Origin: Synchiropus splendidus
Taxonomy: Eukaryota > Chordata > Actinopteri > Syngnathiformes > Callionymidae
NCBI RefSeq assembly: GCF_027744825.2
Contig: NC_071349.1
Location: 4,774,001 to 4,838,000 of the forward strand
Length of the DNA stretch: 64,000 bases
Direction: 5' to 3'
Both the position numbers and the translations under genes were made by a program. The notes beneath the pieces were generated by a model. The model saw nothing but the letters and a program-made list of their open reading frames with translations. It had not been told where the DNA came from and made no database searches. Shown here piece by piece: positions 13,401-22,255 of the stretch (its first letter is position 1; each line of letters opens with the position of its first letter).

Positions 13401-16400
13401 TTATTCAATATCTCTGGCAAGAACATGTCCCAGCATCAAAAAACAATTCTGGATTTTACTGGGAGGCCAAAGTTCACCTGCAAGATTATTGTAGTCTGAG
13501 ACCTGGAATGCAGGGATTAGGACTACCATCTTTCAGTCTCACCTTCTCAGAGAGAATGAGTTCAATGCAGTGATGAGAAGTAGCTAAACCTGGCAGAAGA
13601 GCTTTTACTCTTCCAATAAACAAATTTGATAGCCATTATATGCGGTTGTGTGTGAAAAAATACACTCTGCAAATGTAGGGGATAAGGGACAAATTGAATG
13701 CTGTACCTGGTGCACCAGCTCATGGGCGATGACTTTGGCCACCTGCTTTTTGTTGGTGGATGAGGATTGCTCCTCATCATACAATAAGTTAGTCTCCCTG
13801 TACGTAATGAGGCCCCAGTTCTCCATCGCACCCGTGCCAAAGTCAGGGATGGCTATTTTATCTGAAACAGTAAACGCATCATTCAATTTTAAAGTCATTG
13901 GTTTCAGGTGTTGGTGTGAGAAATGCTGACTGCTCCCATTTGTGTTGGAACTGAATATGACATGACAAAATGAAAAGAACTTTGAAGGAAACGACTACTA
14001 GTTTCTACTACTACTACTACTACTTTGAAGAGTTCCAATGCCCCAGCAGCTCACGCCCATCTGGCTCTCACTTGACTTAAGTTTATTTTTAGCCACCAAT
14101 GTTGCTACAAATGCATTGGTTGTCATATTTCAGCAACTCACAAAATATTGTATGATATATCAAATATAAATGGCATTGGGCATGTGAACTGGTAGATCTC
14201 GAGAAAAAAACACTAGACCCTGTGGTAGAAAAGAATGTTTAGCCACCCCCGGTATAAAGAAAAATATTGATAGTGATGAAGCCAGAGTTCATTACAGGAT
14301 GGTCTTGGACATTTGTTGTTGTGTACATACCGAGTTTTGGCAGAGAGTATTTCATATCAAAGTAATCCTCAAAGTAGTCAAAGATGATCTTGGTTGTGTT
14401 CGCAGCATACTCTGCAGTTGCTATCTGACTAGGCTGAGCGTAGATTCTCAACTGAATTGGAAAAAGAAACCTGTGTTAATTTCTGAACTGTTCAAGTTAA
14501 AGCAAAGTCAAAGATGAATCCTTATAAACTTACTGGAATATTTGTCCGCGACACTCTTTCCACATAACTGAACTGGTGAACGGCAAAACACACTAAATAT
14601 GTGCTCATTGGGACTGATTTTTGGAAGGTGGTCTTGATTTTCTTCTCCTGAAGAGTTTCGGGGGGGCCCTGGACACACAAAGGAGAAAGGATGAAAGCTG
14701 TTCTCTCTCAGTGTGGCGTTTCTCTGGTTGCATGGCCCCTGAAACAAACAGTCAACAACAAACTAACCAATTTGGGAACAGAAAGCAAAAGGCAGTCCAC
14801 AGGAATGAAAAAGTAAAGATATAATAATAAAATAAATTGTGAAATGAGGTGTAAGCTTGTTGGCCCGTGATTTTACACATGCAGCTAAAGCTAAGGACAA
14901 AAAAGACGGGGTAAGTGTGTGTGAATGAAAGGAGAACCAATGAAGATGAGGGAGTTGTTAGTAAGCAGTCTTGAGCGCAGGCAGGAAATCTCTCAAAGCC
15001 ACACTAAGTCTAAGTCATCGTGTCATCATCAGTCATTTCAGACTTAGACTTAGACTTCGACTTTGACTCGACTTTATTGATCCCTTTGGGATGACTCCCT
15101 CCAGGAAATTTACATTTCCGGCAGCAATGGAGGCAAGAAAGGGCATGCAGTCAGGAAGAGCATCACACAGAGAATAAAATATATATATATCATAATAATA
15201 ATAATAAAATAAAATAAATTAAAAATAGGTTATTGCACCAGAGAGACGGTTATTGCACATTGAACAAGTGTCCATTACTATGTAGTGTAGCGTACCCTGC
15301 TACTTCCTACCCCCAAGTGAGGAGTTGTAGAGTACGATGGCATGGTGTACAAAAGAGCTCTTGAGTCTAAGAGTTCTTGAGAACTAAATCTATATTATTG
15401 CAGAAGAATCTCAATATGCATGAGGTATAAAAAAAAGTGGTCACTTATTTCATCACATTTTTACAGCTATAAATATGTTTTTTCCCTAACCCCCATTTTT
15501 TTGTCCCATACCTGTGATGGCATGTTGGACAGAGCACTGTACGCAGCATCATGTATGATGGAGATGTTGTAGGTGGCCTTCTTGTTCGGCTCGTCAAAGC
15601 AAGGGAAGGATTTCCTGGCATCGGTGGGCTCATGATCAGTTGCTGCAATCTTTCTGCGGATCAATGGAAATGTTTTATGGACATTTTTTTGAGGATAACA
15701 TGAATTGTCAGCTCAACCTCGCCAATAGAGGGCAAAGAAGCTACAATGACAAAAGATCAAAAACCCTATCTGCTTCATCAGTGAATAATGTGAAAGTGAA
15801 TAATAGTTAACAAAACATTGCACAAGTCAAAGTTAGGTTCTTCTTTGTCCTCCATAGGAATGTAATAATAATACTTTTCGTACATGAATTTTGAATGAAT
15901 ACTTTGATGCCATATTCAAGGTCAATCTCATCAGGATGGATGTCAAAGCATATCTGTACCACTATGAATGAATGCTTATTTCTATCTCCTCCAATACATT
16001 GTAAATGTATTATGACAAGCTATTTGACAATTGTATAACTATAATGGGATAAATAACATAAATAATAATGAGGTGTCTCAACCGAAAATATGCTCTCTAT
16101 TATTGGCCATAAATATATTGTACATCTGAGATAGTTGACTAGAATATATGTTTTTGTTTTGTAAATGTTTTTTCAGTGAAAGAGCTTACTTAGTTTGGCC
16201 ATTCTCCGTGTAGACAACTCTGTAGAATCCCACGACAGAGCCTGTGAGTGAGCCCTGGAAGTCAAGACTCAATATGTAGACCTCTCCTGGAGCAGTAATG
16301 GGCAACATCACTGCAGCTTCCACCACAACATACTGATGCATTTTGTACTCGAAACAACTCTTGACAGGTATGTCCTCAAGTCCTCCCGGTCCTATCTTCT

Positions 16401-16806
16401 TCAGTCTGGGTTTGCCGCTGACAAAGGTCTCCCTGATGTGCAGCCACAAATAACGAGTAGTCTTTGTGACCTCCAGATGGACATCCACTGTGCCCGAATA
16501 GACATCATCAACCAAGTCTGGTTCCAGCAGCAAGTCATAGTGAACCGGCGTGACATAGTCAGGAAGACGGAAATTCTTCCAATCCCCACTGGCATCTGTG
16601 GATGGCAGGCATGGACCTCGGTCAGGAGGAGGGGGCTCTGTTGGAGGTGCTACAGTGGACTGGCTCGATGTATTGGTCCTGGTGAGGCCCACTGCAAGGC
16701 CCACCGTCAGCGAACACACCACCACTGCCACACAGATGATGGCAACATGAGTGCCTTGAATGCAGTAACGCTTTTGAGGCTTGTCCATATCGAACCCATG
16801 AGCCAT
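1288..16806 (-). CDS. enpep: Glutamyl aminopeptidase (aminopeptidase A), complete, 20 coding exons
   Basis: Type II membrane zinc peptidase of family M1 that removes N-terminal acidic residues, classically converting angiotensin II to III. Coding exons in transcript order: 16806-16190, 15653-15512, 14668-14534, 14451-14331, 13861-13707, 11715-11602, 11529-11395, 10989-10924, 10835-10770, 10690-10530, 9994-9912, 9704-9568, 9329-9274, 9200-9050, 7850-7777, 7710-7606, 7524-7351, 7207-7067, 6017-5936, 1434-1288. All junctions are GT-AG and phases agree; the sum is 2862 nt or 953 residues, close to human ENPEP (957). A short basic cytoplasmic tail (KRYCIQ) and a signal anchor at about residues 20-42 are followed by a Ser/Thr/Pro-rich stalk. 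GAMEN is at 349-353, HELVH at 385-389 and the third zinc ligand NEGF (Glu408) follows; Thr348 precedes GAMEN. This numbering coincides with mammalian aminopeptidase A. The N-terminal and GAMEN-flanking sequence identify enpep rather than anpep. No break was found. Confidence 0.96.
1620..5665 (+). mobile_element. Degenerate L1-type LINE in enpep intron 19, antisense to the gene
   Basis: Remnants of both L1 ORFs occur in order on the plus strand, with a 3' end that has AATAAA and A-runs at about 5634-5665. ORF1-like sequence lies at 1739-1981; ORF2 endonuclease, linker, RT and C-terminal pieces lie between 2576 and 5690. Multiple stops and frameshifts and a shortened RT show it is dead. It lies wholly within the last intron of enpep, in the opposite orientation, and explains that intron's size. 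Exact 5' boundary and target-site duplication were not determined. Confidence 0.85.
1739..1981 (+). pseudogene. L1 ORF1-like remnant
   Basis: The frame reads [20 protein letters not shown] and then [15 protein letters not shown]. This is the C-terminal nucleic-acid-binding part of L1 ORF1p (usual pattern: IERAHR, PRPxPNQPPRxIIxxFL). The frame is lost after about 1981 and partly resumes in another frame at 1990-2250. Confidence 0.75.
2576..5690 (+). pseudogene. L1 ORF2 remnant (endonuclease, reverse transcriptase, C-terminus)
   Basis: Pieces in order: endonuclease start at about 2580-2700 ([17 protein letters not shown]); linker at 2902-3222 ([26 protein letters not shown]); RT pieces at 3560-3660 ([20 protein letters not shown]); RT active-site motif [10 protein letters not shown] at 4029-4058; [18 protein letters not shown] at 4530-4585; C-terminal [12 protein letters not shown] at about 5453-5490. 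Frames shift repeatedly. Much of the endonuclease and part of the palm domain are missing. Confidence 0.85.
6424..6740 (+). mobile_element. Possible hAT-like element fragment in enpep intron 18
   Basis: The block starts with TAGTGATGTGCGGATCGATC and carries repeated 'atcgata/atcaat' motifs, a style common at hAT termini in fish. No matching right end or target-site duplication was found, and no transposase frame is open. The rest of intron 18 (6018-7066) shows nothing else. Confidence 0.35.
7851..9049. other. enpep intron 14, nothing recognised
   Basis: About 1.2 kb between enpep exons 15 and 14. Both strands were read. Short open frames exist but none resembles a known protein and none is flanked by a coherent exon context. 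Confidence 0.5.
11602..11715 (-). CDS. enpep: enpep coding exon 6: third zinc ligand
   Basis: Reads [20 protein letters not shown] and then [18 protein letters not shown]. Glu408 in NEGF is the third zinc ligand, completing HExxH-18-E with the previous exon. 114 nt, phase 0 at both ends. Confidence 0.95.
12236..12900 (+). mobile_element. Degenerate CR1/Rex1-like LINE fragment in enpep intron 5
   Basis: Pieces of a non-LTR reverse transcriptase can be read in shifting plus-strand frames: [19 protein letters not shown], then [19 protein letters not shown] (usual LDLSAAFDTVDHxxLLxRL), then near 12740-12860 the C-terminal block with [20 protein letters not shown], then [14 protein letters not shown]. 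Opposite to enpep. Further relatives of its 3' end lie near 17.1-17.5 kb and 30.1-30.4 kb. Confidence 0.7.
13707..13861 (-). CDS. enpep: enpep coding exon 5: GAMEN and HELVH active-site exon
   Basis: Begins with the codon split across the intron (D339) and reads [21 protein letters not shown], ending at VIAHELVHQ. It supplies the substrate-anchoring GAMEN motif and the first two zinc ligands (His385, His389) with the catalytic Glu386. The downstream intron is about 2 kb and contains a decayed LINE. The acceptor and GTACAG donor are clear. Confidence 0.95.
13998..14024. repeat. (ACT)n microsatellite
   Basis: Short run of seven or so CTA/ACT units within enpep intron 4. Confidence 0.8.
15040..15260 (-). 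mobile_element. LINE 3'-end fragment, minus orientation
   Basis: The plus strand reads 'ctttattgatccctttggg' followed by 'atgactccctccaggaaatt'. The reverse complement is the common fish non-LTR tail: an AATTT-CTGG block, then CCCAAAGGGATCAATAAAG. It lies in enpep intron 2. Confidence 0.55.
16190..16806 (-). CDS. enpep: enpep coding exon 1: cytoplasmic tail, signal anchor, stalk and start of the ectodomain
   Basis: I chose the Met at 16806 ([15 protein letters not shown]) because it gives a cytoplasmic tail of the usual family length before KRYCIQ. A second Met lies six codons on, at 16788. The frame stays open upstream to a Met at 16989, so a 61-residue longer start cannot be excluded from sequence alone; that upstream stretch does not resemble the family and is probably 5' UTR. 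The exon ends in phase 2 (ACT AA) at a GTAAGC donor. The ectodomain begins with [17 protein letters not shown], which is strongly conserved in aminopeptidase A. Confidence 0.93.
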
Positions 16807-17119
16807 GTCTCCAGTAATCCACACAATGACCTCAAGTCTGCCGACTCTTGTGCTGCAATTTGCTGTGTGTGGTGGTGAAGAGAAGTTGGGGAGTGCATAA
16901 ATGCAGTTCGCTAACACACACCTCCTCGCGAATGACACTCCTACGGCTGCTAGCTTGTCAATCATTATCAAGTCAGGTCCACTGATCAATGACTGCTTTC
17001 AGTCTCTCTGAGTTAACTCTGACATAGTTTATCTCTAACCCAGGGGGCTGATACTTGTTGCATGTATGATGCATTCAGCACAATGTGGCCTCAACTACAC
17101 AGTAATAAAAAGAAGAAGA

Positions 17120-17560
17120 ATCAGAAGGATAAGAATAATTAAAGTATTGTGTATATAGCACATTTTAGAATGCTGTTCATGAAGTGCTCTACAGGCAAAA
17201 CACTATGTACTTACTCAACCATGAAGGTGGACAGCCAGAACTTCAGTGAGCAAGAACTAAGGAAATGTTAGGGTATTACAAATGTAAGCCGTAAAAAGTG
17301 AGTTTTTAGCAGAGATTAAAGGTGGCGGTGCATGTTGTGATCTCCTCTAGCAGACTGTTCTGTTGACTGAAAAGGTTCTGTCACCTCTTGATTTTAGTAC
17401 AAACTTTATAAACTTAGGTACAACTTGCAGAATCCCACCTGAGGAACAGAGGTTGGCTCCTAGGGAGTCAGCAGTTTTACAATGTAGTCCGGGACCAGGC
17501 TAAGACAGGATCTCAAAGTTATCTTAACATTCATTCTGAAGTGGACAAGGATCCAGTGCA
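17120..17560 (-). mobile_element. CR1/Rex1-like LINE 3' fragment, minus orientation
   Basis: The reverse complement of about 17300-17460 carries the same C-terminal block as the copy at 12.7 kb (CTCAGGTGGGATTCTGC... TCTGCTAGAGGAGATC). The AT-rich tail with 'gtaaagcacttcatgaacag' and 'gtgctatatacacaat' near 17130-17200 is the typical 3' UTR of these elements. Frames are broken. Confidence 0.6.
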
Positions 17561-17909
17561 GAGAAGTTAACAATATGCAGGCATCTCTTCAAGTCAGTTA
17601 GAAGCCTTGCTGCTGAGTCCTGACCCAGCTGGTGGCACAATAGAGATTTCTTGTTGGTGCGAGTGAGGAGAGACGGTTAGCTGTCAATAGTCTCCAGTGG
17701 CAGTCCCACACTGAATTACACCCCAGGCGAACCTAACTCCCCCACCACCATTGGCCAGTCGAATAGAATAAGACATGCTTTATTTGAGCAACAGTATAAT
17801 CCAACGAGCTGCATAACGGATCCCAGTCCGCATAGGCATCAATTCAGACAAATCAGAGATATGGCATACAAGGCTGTAATGTGTATTTGAGTATCAAATC
17901 ACATTCTTC

Positions 17910-17975
17910 TTCGCAGTGGTATAGTGGTTAAAGCATGTCCCCATAATGCTCAAGGTTTCTTCCCATATGTGTCTT
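17910..17975 (+). repeat. tRNA-derived SINE head, degenerate
   Basis: 'gcagtggtatagtggttaaa' followed by 'gcatgtcccca' resembles the A-box half of a tRNA-derived SINE (GGxATAGTGGTTAAAGCA). The B-box region ('aaggtttcttcccat') is weak. It does not fold as an intact tRNA, so it is not a functional tRNA gene. Confidence 0.5.
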
Positions 17976-18454
17976 CTACATTTATTATAAAATGTATAAC
18001 TTTTATTACAAAAATCCTTTACCATGATCCTGTTCGTAATGCCAAACTAAATAAAGAAATGTACTGCTTTCAACAACCAATCAATCAGCCAAAAAAATCC
18101 GAATAAAATGCATCAATTTCTCTCAATATCAGTTTTGTTCACGACGTAAACATTTCAAGGTATGGCTGCACAACACAAGTGCTGGTATGGCAGCCATGCG
18201 ATCGATAAAGTTGGAAGCATGGAACTTCATTGCTGCATCACTTCATTGCTTCAAAATGTTTCAAGGTTCATAGTCTGTCGGTGCGCGTCTTTGGCTCATT
18301 GTGTTTCAATGCATTCTGAGCCAATGACAGCTTGACATGTTTGAAGGTTTGAATTGCCTGTCGCCAGACAAGCCATATAAGATGCATCATCATGCATCGA
18401 AATGGGGTTGTGAGGAGATAAAAATTTCAGAACTGAGAGAGAAAGAAATTTCAC

Positions 18455-19560
18455 CATGGCAAGTACCAGCAACAAGCGACGTTCAAAGGTTTGGGATGAA
18501 GGGACGAAGGTTTGATCTCATACCACCTAGTTAAGTACAATGCAGTTCATGGCATACATTTTAGGTGTCCATAAATTAATTCTATTTTTTTTAAACATGT
18601 CTCAAAATTACACTTGCTTGTAGATGTGATGTTTTCTCTGTATGCAAGAGTTGTCTTAAAGCAATAACAGGTCATCTATGCTCAGACCAGGCATGCAAAG
18701 GCAAGCAAACCACTGTCCCTGTCAACTCTGAAAATCTAGAGAGTAAGCTAAATATATACAGTTACATACTGTATACATGTATGTGTGTCTATTTATTGTT
18801 GATATTGTGTATCATATCGATATTGTATATTGAAATCACCCTCAGAAAACATGCGCAGTAGGGCCCGCAAAATAGTGGGACACTTCAAGTCCAGTACAAA
18901 GGCAAAATAAAAGTTGTGTTTTATTCAAACGAACATTGGCATGAACCAAAAATAGCATGTTCAAGAGGTTGAAACGAGATGGAATAGCACTTATGGCATG
19001 CTCCAAGGCTGTATGAGCAGAGAGAGCCTTGAGCAGCCCTAGCATTTCTTGCTACTGACATAAGCCCTTTCAATGCAGATGAACATGAAACCATCAACCA
19101 ATACCTGACAGTTTTAAGGCCATGTGGAAACAGTCAAACAGTCTGAAGAAAAGAGTGTCTGGGTCAAAAGCAATAGCCAAAGAAGAAGTTCCAGTGGAGA
19201 CTGCAACAACATCTGCCAGTGCAGACAGGAACTATAACTTGTGGGGTTTACTCAACCATTACGCAGAGTCTCAGCGGCACACTAGCAATGCATCTACCAG
19301 AGCTACAGTGGAGATCCAGAGGTGCGCATCTTGATCACTGTTGAAACATTGTTGGTTTTCTCCAGTCATTCATTGTCTTACTGTCAGTGTCATAGATATT
19401 TAAAAGAAGAGATCCTGACAAGAGCCGAGGATCCACTAAAGTACCAGGTGGCACAGAAGACATGCAAAAGAATATTTTCCAAAGCTGGAGAGCTGGTCAG
19501 CCTGGAAAAAAAAAAATAAAAAATCACAGAGACAGTACAATGCTTCTGAATCCATACACC
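18455..19560 (+). pseudogene. Decayed hAT transposase
   Basis: At 18458 a short frame reads MASTSNKRRSKVWDEGTKV, like the start of a BED-zinc-finger hAT transposase, and then hits a stop. At 19395-19515 the frame YLKEEILTRAEDPLKYQ, then RIFSKAGELVSLEKKK, is the C-terminal hAT dimerisation region (usual form: YLxExxLxRxEDPLxYW and VFSKAGxIVSxKR). The central catalytic part is mostly missing. It lies between enpep and lrit3, in plus orientation. Confidence 0.65.
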
Positions 19561-20339
19561 ATGATCATTTGCATAGTAGGTGGAATATCTAATCTGTGCC
19601 TTCTGCTTTTATTTTTTGCATTAATATGGGATCTTTTTTAGAGTATGCAGGAGAGCATCTGTATATTTGACTGTAATGATTATATAAACATTATTGGTAT
19701 GAATGAACAAAACACTTGAAGGGCCACACAGACTTTTCTTTATTACTGTGATGGGATTGAACCGGTGTTCTGGAGAGGTTGCTATGGCTTCTGTTGTTCA
19801 CCAGATGTCACCGCCACTGAAGTTTTGAAGCTTCGAACCTTTTGCACAGTGGTCAGGAAAGCCTCAGTACTTCACTAGGATTCACTTGCCCATCACTCCA
19901 ACAATACACAAGTAGTCAAACTCTAAGTCGAAATCAAATAAAAACAAATACAGGTGTGAAACATGCAAGTGGTGATCCAACACACGGCTGAGTACAAGAA
20001 CATACCAGAACACAAGAGGAGACACACGAGAGGCCAAATTACCAGCATGGGAATGATGTCCATCTGGCAAACTGGAACCAGCAGGCTTTTCAGCAGCAGT
20101 TGTGAACAAGGGGGAAGCTTGATTGTTCATTGGCTCCAGGTGTGTGTGCCATTACCTACTCAATCTCAGGGAGACAGAGGGCAGAACACAGGATGACTAG
20201 CGACAAAATAAAAGCAGACCAAGACAACATTGACGGCCCTGCCTGTCCGTTTCCCCAGTGGACCCGCCCCCCGACCTTCCACTCGCCGGTGCCTCAAACC
20301 GCAACTAGTCGACACAGTAGTCCAGACAGGAGAATATGA

Positions 20340-20640
20340 ATGCATTACTCTGTTTTTCTGCGCCACCTGCAGAAGTCCTCTGATGACTCTGCGATGGTGG
20401 GAGAGTGCAGGGAGCTGACGCTGAACTTTGTGGACTGGTGCCTGAGAAACCACCCCCAGTGATGCTGGTGGTGGACCCATCGAGGCGCCAGCTCTACACC
20501 GGTGATCATCCTGGGTACTGACATCGAGCGGGGTTTGTCATGCAGTACAAGTACTTAGGTGTTCACCTGAGCATCTCAACTGGACAAAAGACACTGATGC
20601 TATTTTCAAAAAAGGGCAGCTGTTTTATTTACATTTTTTA
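20340..20640 (+). mobile_element. L2-like LINE reverse transcriptase fragment
   Basis: Across shifted plus-strand frames one reads KSSDDSAMVGECRELTLNFV then DWCLRNHP, and at 20520-20610 a frame with ERG, KYLGVHLSISTGQKT and LFSKKGSC. These match the late RT/thumb region of fish L2-like elements (SDDxAIVG, FVxWCxxNHL, YKYLGVHLDxKLDW, LYKKGQSR). About 300 nt, non-functional. Confidence 0.65.
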
Positions 20641-20649
20641 TATTTGGAG

Positions 20650-22255
20650 TTATCCATTAGGTGGTTTTGTCCACTCAGATCCATTGTTACTATAACGTTG
20701 TCTCATAACATACAACAAACAAGAACAAACAAACGTCCAGTCCGATTCAGCTGTCGTGACAAGAAGAAGAGAAATATATTTTTTTAATGCCCATGGGCTA
20801 TTCCCCCGATCCATGTGGGGTGGGAGAAAGAGGACCAAAAGACTGCCACCTGAACTCTGTCTGACTGAGTTTTACAAATGGCCTTCCTGTAGGTCCCATA
20901 GCCAGACTCTCAGAAGATTCACAGATGTAAGAATGCTTAGGGTTTGTCCATTGGATATCTAAATAGTCACACAAGCAATTTGGAAATTGGTCTGCAAGCC
21001 ACATGCTGGCTACAGGATGAGTATTGGAATGGTGCATGCACATGGAGCAGTCCCATCCATGAGATATGGTCTACACACATGCACACTGTATGAGCAAATA
21101 ACTCATAACCAGAAACGTTTTTCTCATATTGTCCCTTTCACTGTCTGAACGTCACTCATCGTTACCGTCGCAGCGATGGCGGACTCTAGTGGTCACCCCA
21201 GGAAACACAGATGTGGGTGTTGCCCAGCAGCAAAGTCTAATGTTGGTGAAACAACAATAGAGCCTTTTTCTATGGTGGCTCATGTTTGTTTTTCCATTTT
21301 TTTAAAATTCTCTGACTCCATGTTGTAACACACTATCTTCATAATTACGGTTGAATATTTAAATATTAAAATGCAACCATTAAATAACACAAAAATTCCC
21401 TTGGAAGTTTTTCTGATGCTGATTCTCCATTGACGCGAGATCTACAACAAAGCGGTGCAATTGCAGGGACTTGGAGTGATCAGTGACCAATTTGAAAGCA
21501 TGCTAGTTATTTAGCATCTGGAAGCATTGTGTTTCTGTGTGCAACAAGTGTCAAGACTCAAGAGGCAAGACTCAACAACAGCGGAAGTGAGATATTTCTC
21601 CCTACCGTCTCCCTGCGCAGTCTAATGATGACTGAACATACACAGTTCAACGTCAGAAAATGACTGTGTAGGAGTCAGAATATCTATTTTCTGATGGATT
21701 ATTGGTGATCATTTATGTATCACAAAATAGTACATATAAAAGAATTAGTTGTTGAAAGTTTTGCAGTCACTGATTGAGTTTAAACCGCTGTCTAGCATTT
21801 TCAATACTAGAATCATTTCAAACTACACAGAAAAGATTATCAATGGCACGGCAGTGTTTGTTGGAATTAAAGGAAGACAAAGAATGAATGTTTTGTATTT
21901 TTGCACAGTTTGCATGTTCACTGAAAGCTATCATACTAAGACCTACTGGTAACACTTTAATGGAGGAAAATCACTGTCACGATCTGAAACCCTCCGATTG
22001 ACTAGAATTGAAGCAGATCATCCATGAGACGTGTAAGCCTTTGGTGGAAACCCTAGTTTATCCTGCACTGTCATTGATGGGCTTATCAAATTCAATTTCA
22101 AATGTACATAAAAGAAATGGCACACAAATGTCAGTCAGATTTTATACAAAAGAAAAAGAACAGTTTCAGTGACTGGCGCCAGGATGAAATTCCCAAAAGA
22201 ATTAAGTCTTCTTGCTCACAATAGTTTTGTGTTATTCAGCAGGTCAACATTTAAT
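20650..22255. other. Intergenic, 3' flank of lrit3; nothing recognised
   Basis: Searched on the minus strand for the fibronectin III, transmembrane and cytoplasmic parts expected after the lrit3 Ig domain. No open frame with those features is present. No other gene was seen. Confidence 0.5.

Noticed and set aside
14508..14747. 79-codon minus-strand frame as enpep exon 3
   Set aside because: It is in the wrong frame. The phase-correct exon starts at the AG before 14668 and reads [20 protein letters not shown].
1288..16806. Aminopeptidase N (anpep) as the identity of the peptidase
   Set aside because: The KRYCIQ tail, the sequence around GAMEN ([15 protein letters not shown]) and active-site numbering identical to aminopeptidase A fit enpep better, and the 4q25-type neighbours agree.
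16336..16878. 180-codon open frame on the plus strand
   Set aside because: Exact antisense shadow of enpep exon 1, with no family similarity of its own.
17910..17975. Functional tRNA gene
   Set aside because: Only an A-box-like half is recognisable; no full cloverleaf can be drawn. It is better read as a SINE remnant.
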